This document shows positions 33,497-42,484 of a stretch of 64,000 bases of DNA, one piece after another (position 1 is the stretch's first letter; each line of letters opens with the position of its first letter). The notes below the pieces were generated by a model, which ran no database searches, was not told the DNA's origin, and saw nothing but the letters and a program-made list of their open reading frames with translations. A program made the position numbers and the translations under genes. The stretch lies in NCBI GenBank assembly GCA_041908065.1, contig JAYRGC010000039.1, positions 7,183-71,182 of the forward strand, read 5' to 3'. The stretch is from JAYRGC01 sp041908065 (lineage in GTDB: Bacteria; Pseudomonadota; Alphaproteobacteria; UBA9219).

Positions 33497-34150
33497 TTAC
33501 CTCATGTTATAAGTGAAAGAGATTGAATTAGTGGAAGTTCCATTGCAAGCGGCAACTATGGCCGGAATCGACGGTATTGCAGGGGGGGTTATTGTGAGCG
33601 CACCAGCGTTTATATGTACCCTTGTCAGTCCTACATTGCCTGACAATCCTGAAACTTTTTGCACAAGATCAGGACATGCGTTTTGCGGTACACCATAGAA
33701 AACCACACTGAAATTAGACGCGCTGCCTGTGCCTGCGGCATCTGCACCCGGAGGAGCTGCATCAGCAGCAGCACTAGCGGCCTGTCCTTGAACTATTCTT
33801 GTGCCGAAAGCAGGAGTTGCCCCGCCAATTCCAGCCCAAGGATTGATGATGGATACGACGTTAGCCCCATTCTTGCCCAACATATCCGCTGGCACGGCAT
33901 TAGTCTGGCCGAGTGCAACCGACCATGGTACGGCTGCGCCAAAGTCGGAAGATGTCGCATATAAAGCCCTGACACCTTGAACTACTGACAGCAATTGCTC
34001 GCTGGCACGAGATATGCGCAGATTGGTGTAAACCGACGCCGCCGCCACCCAGACTCCGCCGAGGATCAATCCCACGATTCCGAGCACTATGGCTGCTTCG
34101 GTCAAGGTGAAGCCGCGCATCGCGCGGGCTTTTTGCCGTTCTACGATCAT
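33497..34150 (-). CDS. type IV pilin-like prepilin (PilS/IncI-type)
   Basis: 217 residues. The short leader ends in RAMRG and is followed by FTLTEAAIVLGIVGLILGG, so a type III signal cleaved after Gly by prepilin peptidase is clear. Position 5 of the mature protein is the conserved Glu. The hydrophobic N-terminal helix is followed by SRASEQLLSVVQGVRALYAT and a Gly/Ala-rich globular part with two Cys. The arrangement resembles the major pilin of IncI plasmid and type IVB systems more than type IVa pilins. ATG 34150 has GGAG upstream; a 51-codon longer frame has no support. It is a single gene with its own terminator. The coupling protein at 35393 suggests a secretion or conjugation link. Confidence 0.8.
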   Translation of the reverse strand: MIVERQKARAMRGFTLTEAAIVLGIVGLILGGVWVAAASVYTNLRISRASEQLLSVVQGVRALYATSSDFGAAVPWSVALGQTNAVPADMLGKNGANVVSIINPWAGIGGATPAFGTRIVQGQAASAAADAAPPGADAAGTGSASNFSVVFYGVPQNACPDLVQKVSGLSGNVGLTRVHINAGALTITPPAIPSIPAIVAACNGTSTNSISFTYNMR

Positions 34151-34391
34151 AGTAATTCTCCGTTCGCTGTTTGCAGTTGCGACATACGGCCACGATAAGG
34201 ATACAGGCACCATGCCTGAACGGCCACACGCCAAAGACCATAGCACCATCATTACGGCTGCGACATCCTGAAAACGTCGCGGCCACCGGAATTTTCTAAG
34301 CACGCTAGCGGGAGAATGTTATAAAAACGTTAATGCAAAAACAAGGAGGTTCTTTTTCAAAACGGTTAGGTACGACCAAAGGGAAGGGGAT

Positions 34392-34487
34392 CGTCATTGC
34401 GAGCCGCCCCTTGGCGGTGAAGCAATCCAGAGTCGTTGTGCATGTGGCACGGGTTTGCTCCGCCGCCACGGGGCGGCTCGCAATGAC
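34392..34487. repeat. R1 modular palindromic repeat (copy 3)
   Basis: The left arm CGTCATTGCGAGCCGCCCC pairs with GGGGCGGCTCGCAATGAC. The middle of the right arm is degenerate (GGTTTGCTCCGCCGCCACGG in place of GGATTGCTTCGCCGCCAAGG), the most diverged R1 copy in the window. The rest of 34151-34556 holds the pilin leader and a flank module CAGCCTTTGGCTG; no gene is seen. Confidence 0.85.
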
Positions 34488-34556
34488 AGCCTTTGGCTGT
34501 AGACTCAATATGACGGCTTTTGGCTGTGACTTTGTAATCAAGGAGAATGTTCCGAC

Positions 34557-35204
34557 ATGAAAGCCGCCGACATCGACGAGTTCTTTGCCCGCCTTGCCGC
34601 CGCGAGGCCGGAGCCGAAGATAGAGCTTGATTACGTCAATCCCTATACCCTGTTGGTGGCGGTGGTGCTGTCGGCCCAATCCACAGACGTCGGGGTGAAC
34701 AAGGCGACTGCTTCGCTGTTCCGCGAGGTTTCTTCTCCGGCGCAAATGGTGGCTTTGGGCGAGGAGAGGTTTAAGGAGCGCATAAAAACTATAGGACTGT
34801 TCAACGCCAAGGCGGCCAACATAATCGCCTTGTCCAAAATTTTAACTGAGAAGTTCGGCGGCGAGGTTCCTCGTTCCCGCGAGGAATTGCAGTCCTTGCC
34901 CGGGGTGGGACGCAAAAGCGCGAACGTCATTCTGAACACCGCGTTCAGGGAGCCGGTAATAGGGGTGGATACCCATATATTCCGCGTCGCCAACCGCACC
35001 GGATTGGCGTTCGGCAAGACGCCGGAGGCAATCGAAAAGGAATTGATGAAGAAAATCCCCCCGCGTTGGCTGCTGAACGCGCATCATTGGCTGGTTTTGC
35101 ATGGGCGATACACTTGCAAGGCCAAGAAACCGGATTGCGCCAATTGTCCGGTCAGCGCGTTATGCGAAAATAGGCAGGATTTGCGGACAGATAGCGGTCG
35201 CTGA
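34557..35204 (+). CDS. nth: endonuclease III
   Basis: 215 residues. DNA glycosylase and AP lyase that removes oxidised pyrimidines. The helix-hairpin-helix is LPGVGRKSANVIL, with the catalytic Lys in GVGRKSA and the catalytic Asp in GVDTHIFR. The C-terminal 4Fe-4S ligands are CKAKKPDCANCPVSALC (Cys spacing 6-2-5). The length is normal. The last few codons run into the start of an R2-type repeat, so the C-terminus (RTDSGR) may be repeat-derived. Confidence 0.97.
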   Translation: MKAADIDEFFARLAAARPEPKIELDYVNPYTLLVAVVLSAQSTDVGVNKATASLFREVSSPAQMVALGEERFKERIKTIGLFNAKAANIIALSKILTEKFGGEVPRSREELQSLPGVGRKSANVILNTAFREPVIGVDTHIFRVANRTGLAFGKTPEAIEKELMKKIPPRWLLNAHHWLVLHGRYTCKAKKPDCANCPVSALCENRQDLRTDSGR

Positions 35205-35382
35205 GCTGCCACCGTGAGCCTGTCGAACGGCTGTCGAAGCGACTGCGATGGGATGGCCGCCGCTTGGTGAGGGTTATCAAGTTGGGTTTGAGAAAAGAAC
35301 CCTCACCAAGGTATTGCCACGAATTTTCGAAGGCGAAAATTCGGGCAAACCTATCCTCTCCCAGAGGGAGAGGGGGGATTGC
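35193..35382. repeat. composite repeat island (R2 and R3 with nested hairpin)
   Basis: Starts inside the last codons of nth with an R2 half (AGCGGTCGCTGAGC), then a second, rearranged R2 (GTGAGCCTGTCGAACGGCTG). Then the block 35263-35382, with CTTGGTGAGGGTT...AACCCTCACCAAG, the GAATTTTCGAAGGCGAAAAT hairpin and an R3 copy, is nearly identical to 33214-33333. It ends 10 bases before the stop codon of the coupling-protein gene. Confidence 0.8.
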
Positions 35383-35392
35383 TGAACGTTGG

Positions 35393-37804
35393 TTACTTGC
35401 GATCCGACAAGCCTTTGTTCATTTTGTCGGCCATGGTTTCCAGCAATTTCATAACGCCGCCCGACAATCCGGTCTTCAGAACCGCGCCGCCGTAGTCCTT
35501 GTCTTCATCGCCGGATCTTTCAAGTTTGGATTCCAGAGCGGCTTCCATAAGGTCTTTGTCTTCGCTGAACGGCTTTGATTGCGCCGCAGTCACGCCGTTG
35601 CCGTTAGGATGGGCGTGGCCGTTTCCGTATTCGGCGCGGCTGATTTCGTCGATGGCGAACTCGTCGCCCGATTGCAGCAACGGAACGCCTTCGGGTTGCG
35701 ATGCGGAAATCTGGGTCGGAAAACCGGATTCCGAGGCGGCTCGGGCAACCGAAGGCAAGGGCGGTTTGGCGGGAGAAGCCGCCGCCGCTTTGGCCGGTTG
35801 CGGCGCGGTCGTGGCGATATGAGCCAGAACCGAGGCCGTTTTATCCACGCCGCCGGATTTCGCCTCGGCCAGAGCGTCGGCAATCATGGAAATCTCCGCC
35901 GCCGTCGTGGCCGCCGGAGGAGACGCAGTGGCGGCCTTCCAATCCTTGTCCGACAGGCGGGTGGCCAATTCGGCCAAGGCGCGTTCTCTTGCCGTCGAGA
36001 CGGTCGTTGTGGCCGGAACCGGCAGCATGTGGTGAACCCGCAAGGCCTTCACCTTGTCGGCCACGGCGTGGAACAGGCGGGCGCGGGAGATATACTCGGC
36101 GAACAGCATATGCACTTCGCCTTCGCGCTGGGTGCGAAGGTGGTCGTAGTCGGCGCGCACGCGCGATTGCGCCGCGCCCGCTCCGCGATCGTCGTAGAAC
36201 GGCGCGGTCATAAACAGGCTGGAGATGGTGTTGGTGGGGGAGGTCATGCCGCGATTTTCCATCACCCACGACGTGCCGACGTGTTCTTGGAAGAATTTTT
36301 TGGTTTCCGTCGGATCCTCGATTTTTCCAAATATCTTGAGGTTGCAGTTGCCGAGGATTGATTGCGCCTCTTGCTTGACGCGCTTTTCCATCGACGGCAA
36401 ATCTTGCGCCGCGAATATCAGCGAGAAACCGAGCGAACGCGCTTGCGCCGCCATCACGGCCATGCCTTGGGCTGTGTAGTAGCCGACTTCGTCGAACACC
36501 GTCATAAACGACGAGCTGGAGCGCGTTTGCTTGCTGCCGATTGCGCTTTCCCAGCTGCCCTCGACCGTGTTGCCCAGCGTCGCGCCCATCATGCCCTTGA
36601 GGCTAGCGGCGACGATTTTGCCTAAGTTGGCGGCTTCGTCGCCGGATTTTTCCAAGGCCGGAATCAGGCCGACCAGAATGCGGCGGTTCAGCACCACGTC
36701 CAAGACGTCGACGTCGGCCAGCTGCGCCTTGAAGATATAGCCGTATTCGTCGCCCAAAGACTGCAGCGAGCGGGTGAATTGCATCGACAGGTAGCCGTGT
36801 TGTTGCCGCGCCACCGACAAGTCGTACATCGGTTGTTCCGGCGAGGGGGGCTTTTCGTTGCCTTCGTCGTCGAAGGCCGCGTCGACGAAGCCCGGCAGGG
36901 TATTCAGGTATCCCCGCAGGGCGCGCAAAACGCGCTCGGGCAGGGTTTGGTCGCGGGAGAGGCGGATTATGGGCTTCAGCTCGATATATTCGCGCAACAC
37001 GCCCACGTCCAACAATAATCCCTGCTTGTCGCGCTTGAACGTCAGCGCGGGCATCAACGCGCCCATCAGCGCGACGGCGCGTTCCTTCCACATGGCGTTG
37101 TCGCCGCCAGCGTCCGGCATCAGGCTGGTAACCATGTTCGTCAGATAAGATGCCGAGCCGTTGGCGAACGGGTTCATGGTGTTGGAGACGGCCCCGCTGT
37201 CGGAGTTGGCTGTCATGTAGTTGAGCACTAGCAGATCGTCATCGCGACCGAAACGACGGGCGATGGCGTACAGCGAAGCCCAAAGATCGGTGTCGGCCTT
37301 GCCATCGACGTAGACGAAGCCGGATCCCCATGCGAGGGAATTGACCACCAACGATTTCAGACCTTCGGTCTTTCCCGATCCAGTCGTGCCCAGAAACAGG
37401 ATATGCGTGCGAGCGTCGCTATTGGTTAGCCACAATTCCCGCCCGTGATCGGGGTTCTCGGCGTCGTCGACTACGCCCAGATATAATATACCCTCCGATT
37501 TTCCCGCGCCGGATTTTCCGGGCGGGGCGTTGTGTTTGTCCGGCAGTCCGGCGTTTTTGGGGAATTTGAACGGCATGACGAAGGGGCGTTTGCTCATCCA
37601 TCTCGCGTAAAACAGCACGCAGAATAAGGCAATATCAGACCAAGCGTAGACTTCGGGCAAGACAATCAATGTGACGGACACGGCGGCCAACGCCGCCGCG
37701 AACATTTTTGTCTGTCCCCAGTAATCGGCGATACGCACCGACGCCGGCCGGACGTCGCGCATAAGATTGCGCCGAGCTATTGCGTGTTTGGGGAGAATCG
37801 TCAT
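35393..37804 (-). CDS. type IV secretion coupling protein, DotL/IcmO/TraD-like
   Basis: 803 residues. Two N-terminal membrane helices (about 34-50 and 54-68) anchor it. The Walker A motif FLGTTGSGKTEGLKSL (139-146 core) and a Walker B MTVFDEVGYY near residue 440 define a VirD4/FtsK-like ATPase. The insertion with HGYLSMQFTRSLQSLGDEYG and the block NCNLKIFGKIEDPTETKKFF match the IcmO/DotL and IncI TrbC branch. The C-terminal ~200 residues are Ala/Pro-rich and probably disordered, as in DotL, where that tail binds adaptors. Such proteins bring substrates or relaxed DNA to a type IVB channel. No other dot/icm or tra genes are in the window. A pilin gene lies 1.2 kb away. Confidence 0.85.
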   Translation of the reverse strand: MTILPKHAIARRNLMRDVRPASVRIADYWGQTKMFAAALAAVSVTLIVLPEVYAWSDIALFCVLFYARWMSKRPFVMPFKFPKNAGLPDKHNAPPGKSGAGKSEGILYLGVVDDAENPDHGRELWLTNSDARTHILFLGTTGSGKTEGLKSLVVNSLAWGSGFVYVDGKADTDLWASLYAIARRFGRDDDLLVLNYMTANSDSGAVSNTMNPFANGSASYLTNMVTSLMPDAGGDNAMWKERAVALMGALMPALTFKRDKQGLLLDVGVLREYIELKPIIRLSRDQTLPERVLRALRGYLNTLPGFVDAAFDDEGNEKPPSPEQPMYDLSVARQQHGYLSMQFTRSLQSLGDEYGYIFKAQLADVDVLDVVLNRRILVGLIPALEKSGDEAANLGKIVAASLKGMMGATLGNTVEGSWESAIGSKQTRSSSSFMTVFDEVGYYTAQGMAVMAAQARSLGFSLIFAAQDLPSMEKRVKQEAQSILGNCNLKIFGKIEDPTETKKFFQEHVGTSWVMENRGMTSPTNTISSLFMTAPFYDDRGAGAAQSRVRADYDHLRTQREGEVHMLFAEYISRARLFHAVADKVKALRVHHMLPVPATTTVSTARERALAELATRLSDKDWKAATASPPAATTAAEISMIADALAEAKSGGVDKTASVLAHIATTAPQPAKAAAASPAKPPLPSVARAASESGFPTQISASQPEGVPLLQSGDEFAIDEISRAEYGNGHAHPNGNGVTAAQSKPFSEDKDLMEAALESKLERSGDEDKDYGGAVLKTGLSGGVMKLLETMADKMNKGLSDRK

Positions 37805-37990
37805 TTTATTCGGCCATCACCAAATCAGGATTTCCCTTTGAGTTTTCCCCATATTCAAGCCGGAGTTTCTCCGACGGCTGGTTATATTACGGTTAATGCG
37901 GCAAAAATCCACGAAATTTAATGCGGAAACAAGGCAGTTGAAGGTATATTCTGCTATTTACGATGGCTATTGGTTAATATCGGAGGAAAA

Positions 37991-38566
37991 ATGCCGGAAA
38001 ACCAGCCGCAAATGGGGCTTTGCGAAATCCTGCGCGCCGATCTTCGCCGGTTTGTTAACGGCGGATCTATCGGATGGTTGGCCATGGCGGCTTGCCTGTT
38101 CCTGCGAACGGGATTTTTGGCGGTGGCCATATACCGGCTGTCGGCGGCCTGCGCCAAGGGCGGAGCCTTGAGGAGAGCCTTGGCCAAGGTATTATGGCGG
38201 CTCAACGTGTTCATTAGCGGTTGCGACATAAGCCCGCGGGCGGTCATCGGGGCTGGTTTCAAAATGTCGCATCCGTGCGGGGTGGTTATCGGCCCAGCCG
38301 TCATCGGATCCAACGTGATGATGCTGCAAAACACTACCCTAGGGTTGCGCCGTTTCAGCGACGACGAGGACGATCCCAAGAATTATCCGGTTGTCGGCGA
38401 TAACGTAATCATATGCGCCGGAGCGGTTTTGGCCGGAAGCGTGAAGGTGGGATCCAACGTGGTGATAGGAGCAAACGCGGTCGTCACATCGGACGTGCCG
38501 GACGACAGCACCGCCATAGGCGTTCCGGCGCGTCTGGTTCCCAGAGGACATGCCAAGCCGGTTTGA
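37991..38566 (+). CDS. serine O-acetyltransferase-like hexapeptide-repeat protein
   Basis: 191 residues. A short helical N-terminal part with a hydrophobic segment (WLAMAACLFLRTGFLAVAIY) precedes a left-handed beta-helix of hexapeptide repeats (CDISPRAVIGAGFKMSHPCG, then VVGDNVIICAGAVLAGSVKV). The His in MSHPCG and the end motif VVTSDVPDDSTAIGVPARLV are as in CysE-type acetyltransferases. It probably transfers acetyl from acetyl-CoA to serine or to a sugar. The N-terminal domain is shorter than in classical CysE, so a polysaccharide acetyltransferase is also possible. ATG 37991 is chosen for GGAGG five bases upstream. It is divergent from the coupling-protein gene, with no cys genes nearby. 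Confidence 0.8.
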   Translation: MPENQPQMGLCEILRADLRRFVNGGSIGWLAMAACLFLRTGFLAVAIYRLSAACAKGGALRRALAKVLWRLNVFISGCDISPRAVIGAGFKMSHPCGVVIGPAVIGSNVMMLQNTTLGLRRFSDDEDDPKNYPVVGDNVIICAGAVLAGSVKVGSNVVIGANAVVTSDVPDDSTAIGVPARLVPRGHAKPV

Positions 38567-38616
38567 AAAAGCACCTACGGGCGGCAGGCCGGATTTGCAA
38601 AGTTATGGCCAAAGGC

Positions 38617-38742
38617 CGTCATTGCGAGCCGCCACTCTTTGGTTTGGACAGCGTTGAACGCTGTCGGGCGGCGAAGCAATCCAGTGCCGTTGCTCCATAA
38701 GGTCTGGATTGCTTCGCCGCCAAGGGGCGGCTCGCAATGACG
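38617..38742. repeat. R1 modular palindromic repeat, long variant (copy 4)
   Basis: Same outer and middle modules as other R1 copies, but the left inner hairpin is enlarged to about 45 bases: GCCGCCACTCTTTGGTTTGG then ACAGCGTTGAACGCTGT then CGGGCGGC. It can itself form an inner stem (ACAGCG/CGCTGT). The same enlarged form is found in the copy at 58262. It lies between two convergent genes. Confidence 0.9.
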
Positions 38743-38788
38743 GCTTTTGGCTGTAGACCTTGCAATGGCGGTTTTCGGAATTATCAGT

Positions 38789-39664
38789 TCAAGCCGATTT
38801 GCGGAATTCGGGTTCGAAGGGGCGGGGGGAATAGCGCAACAAGCGGCGGCCTTCTTCGCAATCGAAGACCATGTTTTCGTTCATGCGCTCGAACACGCCG
38901 TATCCTAGGGATTTTCCGTCGATAACCCGAAGACGTTTGCCGACGGCGAAGACGTTTTTTAGGACGGAAGTCGGCAAATGGAGCATAAGCGGGCGACGGT
39001 CAAGGGAACGGAAAATCTTTTTGACCATTTCGCGGTATGACAACACTTGGCCTCCGGCGATGTTCAACGACTTTCCGTAGACGGTGGAGTTTCCGATGGC
39101 TCCCATGATCGCCGCCGCCACGTCGTCGGCGTGGATCGGTTGCCGCAATCCCTTGGCTTCTCCGGCCAAGGGAAATACCCACATTTTCTTTATGAACCTG
39201 GCTATTCTGGAGATGTTTTGATCGGCCACGCCGTCATAGATCATGTTGGAACGTAAAATGGTGCAGGGAATTTCATGTATAGCAGCCCAAGATGTAAGGA
39301 TGTTTTCGCCCATTTCGATATTTTCCGCCAACATTCTTTCTTTGGCGTCTTGGCTTTTGGCTTTGGAATATCTGCTTATGGAGCTTAACGCCACTATGGC
39401 TTGCGCGCCTGAAAACCTTTGCAGGTTGCGAGCCAGAACCCATATCGGGGCCAGACTAAGCAATATCGAGCCTTTCGGCATGACGGTTTTGTCGGTTTCC
39501 GAAATGTCGAGGTGGATGAGCTTAAATCCCGACGGCAGATCCAGATTGCGGCGCGATATGACGCTGGCTTCCAGTCCTTCGGCGGCAAGACGATCCATAA
39601 GATATTCAGCGACAAGGCTGCGACCGCCGAAAATGACTATTTCAGGTTTGGGTGAATCCGTCAT
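38789..39664 (-). CDS. NAD(P)-binding epimerase/dehydratase-like protein
   Basis: 291 residues of the extended short-chain dehydrogenase type. The N-terminal Rossmann strand is IVIFGGRSLVAEYL. ALSSISRYSKAK holds a YxxxK pair near residue 99. IHADDVAAAIMGAI near residue 178 is the usual block before the substrate domain. The nucleotide motif is not the canonical GxxGxxG, so an atypical SDR is likely. It could act on a nucleotide sugar or be a Complex I assembly-like relative of NDUFA9. It is a single gene, convergent with the acetyltransferase. No close functional partner is visible. Confidence 0.75.
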   Translation of the reverse strand: MTDSPKPEIVIFGGRSLVAEYLMDRLAAEGLEASVISRRNLDLPSGFKLIHLDISETDKTVMPKGSILLSLAPIWVLARNLQRFSGAQAIVALSSISRYSKAKSQDAKERMLAENIEMGENILTSWAAIHEIPCTILRSNMIYDGVADQNISRIARFIKKMWVFPLAGEAKGLRQPIHADDVAAAIMGAIGNSTVYGKSLNIAGGQVLSYREMVKKIFRSLDRRPLMLHLPTSVLKNVFAVGKRLRVIDGKSLGYGVFERMNENMVFDCEEGRRLLRYSPRPFEPEFRKSA

Positions 39665-39845
39665 TTAACACCGCCTTAGGGATTTGATTGGAAGATACGA
39701 AGGATCTGAAAATATCTATCGGTTGCCGCAGTATACTCGAATCGTTATAAAAACGGAACCGTTTGTGTGCGCTTTATTTTGCAGCTCCTGCGGATTGAGG
39801 CTATAAAGCCGTGTCGGATAACTTTTGTTACGGGGGGGCTATCGC

Positions 39846-40958
39846 ATGAGTCACGGGGCAGCAGAAGCGCAGGCGTACCGCCCTTGGCGCGAGATCAAGC
39901 GTCGCGCCAGTCGCCGGATAATGGTCGGCAAGGTTCCGGTCGGAGGGGACGCCCCTATCGCCGTGCAATCGATGACCAATACTTTGACTTCGGATGCCCA
40001 GGCCACTATCGCCCAGATAAAGCGGATGGAGGATGCCGGAGCCGATATCGTGCGGGTTTCCTGCCCCGACGAGGAATCCACAGCCGCGCTGAAGGAGATC
40101 GTGCGTTCGGTGAGCGTTCCCATAGTGGCCGACATCCATTTCCATTATCGGCGCGGCATCGAAGCCGCCGAGGCCGGAGCGGCCTGTCTGCGTATTAACC
40201 CGGGCAACATTGGCTCGGCGGAGCGGGTGCGGGAAGTCGTCAAGGCGGCCAAGGATCACGGATGCTCGATGCGGATAGGCGTCAACGCTGGATCGCTGGA
40301 GCACGAGCTTTTGGAGAAGTATGGCGAGCCTTGCCCCGACGCCATGGTCGAAAGCGCGTTGACGCACGCCAAGATTCTCGAAGACCACGATTTCCGCGAG
40401 TTTAAGATCAGCGTCAAGGCCTCGGACGTGTTTTTAGCCGTCGCCGCATATCATGGGCTGGCGGAGGCTTGCGATTATCCGTTGCACGTCGGCATCACCG
40501 AGGCCGGAGGATTGCGGGCGGGCACGGTTAAAAGCTCCATCGGCATGGGCGCGTTGCTGTGGGCGGGGATCGGCGACACCATCCGCGTTTCGCTTTCCGC
40601 CGATCCGGTGGAGGAAGTGCGGGTGGGGTTTGATATTCTAAAGTCGCTGGGGCTTAGGAGCCGAGGCGTCACCGTTATTTCCTGTCCTTCGTGCGCGCGC
40701 CAGAATTTCGACGTCATCAAGACGGTGGCGGCGTTGGAGGAAAGGTTGGCGCATATAACGGAGCCGCTAACCGTTTCCGTTATCGGCTGCGTCGTCAACG
40801 GCCCGGGCGAAGCCCTGATGACCGACATCGGATTTGCCGGAGGCGGCAAGAACACCCATCAGGTTTATGTCAACGGCCAGCAGGATCACCGTTTGAAGGA
40901 CGGCGACATAGTTTCGCATTTGGCGGAACTGGTGGAAAAGGAAATCAAGAAGAAGTGA
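39846..40958 (+). CDS. ispG: 4-hydroxy-3-methylbut-2-en-1-yl diphosphate synthase
   Basis: 370 residues. Iron-sulphur enzyme converting MEcPP to HMBPP, the step before IspH. The N-terminal TIM barrel contains VQSMTNTLTSDAQATIAQI and ADIHFHYRRGIEA. The cluster ligands are in ISCPSCARQNF and IGCVVNGPGEA. The length is the bacterial short form. ATG 39846 is taken because a GGGGGGG site precedes it; the frame is open 7 codons further. With ispH and hpnH it shows active MEP-pathway and hopanoid supply. Confidence 0.97.
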   Translation: MSHGAAEAQAYRPWREIKRRASRRIMVGKVPVGGDAPIAVQSMTNTLTSDAQATIAQIKRMEDAGADIVRVSCPDEESTAALKEIVRSVSVPIVADIHFHYRRGIEAAEAGAACLRINPGNIGSAERVREVVKAAKDHGCSMRIGVNAGSLEHELLEKYGEPCPDAMVESALTHAKILEDHDFREFKISVKASDVFLAVAAYHGLAEACDYPLHVGITEAGGLRAGTVKSSIGMGALLWAGIGDTIRVSLSADPVEEVRVGFDILKSLGLRSRGVTVISCPSCARQNFDVIKTVAALEERLAHITEPLTVSVIGCVVNGPGEALMTDIGFAGGGKNTHQVYVNGQQDHRLKDGDIVSHLAELVEKEIKKK

Positions 40959-40979
40959 TTAGACTTCTTGCATAACTGT

Positions 40980-41075
40980 CGTCATTGCGAGCGGCCCCTT
41001 GGCGGCGAAGCAATCCAGATTCATAGCGCAACGGCACTGGATTGCTTCGCCGCCAAGGGGCGGCTCGCAATGACG
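40980..41075. repeat. R1 modular palindromic repeat (copy 5)
   Basis: A nearly perfect copy: CGTCATTGCGAGCGGCCCC at left, GGGGCGGCTCGCAATGACG at right, with inner GAAGCAATCCAG/CTGGATTGCTTC. It is preceded by TTAGACTTCTTGCATAA directly after the ispG stop and followed after 60 bases by a CAGCCTTTGGCTG flank hairpin. No gene is seen in 40959-41187. Confidence 0.9.
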
Positions 41076-41187
41076 CCCTTCCTCAGCCCTCCCCAAAAAA
41101 CCAAAATGTAAATCGGTGGATTTTAACGGGGTAGAGACAGCCTTTGGCTGTGACTTCGTAATGACGCTAAACTTGGCCGTAGCCTTC

Positions 41188-42228
41188 CTAATATCCGCTT
41201 ACCAGCAGGTTTTTGAGCGTCCGCATTTCCTCCAAAGCGCGGCCAGTGCCGAGGGCTACGCACGACAAAGGATCCTCGGCCACTGATACCGGCAATCCGG
41301 TGGCGTGGCGCAAGACCAAATCCAGATTTCGCAATAAGGCTCCGCCGCCCGTTAAGACGATGCCTTTGTCGACGATGTCGGCGGCCAGCTCCGGCGCGGT
41401 GTTTTCCAACGCCACCTTGACGGCCTCCAAAATCGCGCTGACCGGTTCGGCGAGGCTTTCCGCCACTTGCCTTTCGGTGATGACTATTTCCTTTGGCACG
41501 CCGTACATAAGATCGCGCCCCTTTATTTCGGTGACGCGGCCTTCGCCGTCTTCGGGCGGGGAGGCCGATCCGATTTCCTTCTTGATGCGCTCGGCGGTGC
41601 TTTCGCCAACCAGCAGGTTGTGATAGCGGCGGATGTAATTGATGATGGCTTCGTCCATCTTGTCGCCGCCGACGCGAACGGATCGCGAATAGACGATGCC
41701 GCCCAGAGACAGCACCGCGACTTCGGTAGTGCCGCCGCCGATGTCGACGACCATCGATCCGGTCGGTTCCGTCACCGGCAAACCGGCTCCGATGGCGGCG
41801 GCCATCGGTTCCTCGATCAAAAAGACGCGCCGCGCTCCGGCGGATTCGGCGGATTCCTGAATGGCGCGCCGCTCCACTGCGGTGGAGCCGGACGGCACGC
41901 AAATGATTATCTGCGGATTGGCGAAGCTGCGGCGGTTATGCACCTTGCGGATGAAGTGCTTTATCATTTCTTCCGCCACTTCGAAGTCGGCGATCACGCC
42001 GTCGCGCAGCGGGCGGATGGCTTGGATATTCCCGGGCGTGCGACCCAACATAAGTTTGGCTTCGTCGCCAACCGCCAGAACGTGGCGTTTGCCTTTGCTG
42101 TTGGCGATAGCGACGACCGACGGCTCGTTCAGCACGACCCCGCGCCCCCGCACATAGACGAGCGTGTTGGCGGTGCCGAGATCTATGCCCATATCGGCGG
42201 AAAGAAAACCCAATAAACTCGAAAACAT
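41188..42228 (-). CDS. mreB: rod shape-determining protein MreB
   Basis: 346-residue bacterial actin that forms membrane-bound filaments directing lateral wall synthesis. Landmarks are the N-terminal amphipathic start (MFSSLLGFLSADMGIDLGTANTL minus its last residues), the phosphate loop MVVDIGGGTTEVAVLS near residue 158, and KGIVLTGGGALLRNLD near residue 287. The length is normal. In many bacteria mreB leads mreCD-pbp2-rodA. Here the gene ends at repeats and the convergent ispG, so mreC and mreD must be elsewhere or absent. An R1 palindrome lies upstream. Confidence 0.98.
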   Translation of the reverse strand: MFSSLLGFLSADMGIDLGTANTLVYVRGRGVVLNEPSVVAIANSKGKRHVLAVGDEAKLMLGRTPGNIQAIRPLRDGVIADFEVAEEMIKHFIRKVHNRRSFANPQIIICVPSGSTAVERRAIQESAESAGARRVFLIEEPMAAAIGAGLPVTEPTGSMVVDIGGGTTEVAVLSLGGIVYSRSVRVGGDKMDEAIINYIRRYHNLLVGESTAERIKKEIGSASPPEDGEGRVTEIKGRDLMYGVPKEIVITERQVAESLAEPVSAILEAVKVALENTAPELAADIVDKGIVLTGGGALLRNLDLVLRHATGLPVSVAEDPLSCVALGTGRALEEMRTLKNLLVSGY

Positions 42229-42357
42229 AGATAAAGCCTCTTGCCTGCGTCTCCGGATAAGTGGTCAAACCGCGAGGATTCCTATTCCTTTTGGCATTTG
42301 GTCGCCGCGATTGCAAGCGGTATCCATGGGAAAAATGCCGACATTATGGCGATCTGT

Positions 42358-42458
42358 CGTCATTGCGAGCGGCCTTCTTCTGGCCGCGAAGCAATCCAGT
42401 GCAGTTGCTCCATGGCTCTGGATTGCTTCGCGTCGCAAGGGCGACGCTCGCAATGACG
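42358..42458. repeat. R1 modular palindromic repeat, hybrid inner hairpins (copy 6)
   Basis: The outer modules CGTCATTGCGAG/CTCGCAATGACG and GAAGCAATCCAG/CTGGATTGCTTC are intact. The left inner hairpin is GCGGCCTTCTTCTGGCCGC and the right is GCGTCGCAAGGGCGACGC: each folds on itself but they do not match each other. It lies between mreB and the yceD stop. Confidence 0.9.
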
Positions 42459-42484
42459 CTAAACAATGGATGGACTGCCTATTT

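Noticed and set aside
35264..35578. 104-codon plus-strand frame across the repeat island into the coupling-protein gene
   Set aside because: It is made of repeat sequence and antisense coding sequence, with no start signal.
35480..37540. Second P-loop-like string GKSGAGKS at residues 96-103 of the coupling protein
   Set aside because: It lies in the linker before the ATPase core, where family members have a similar GK-rich stretch; the true Walker A is GTTGSGKT at 139-146.
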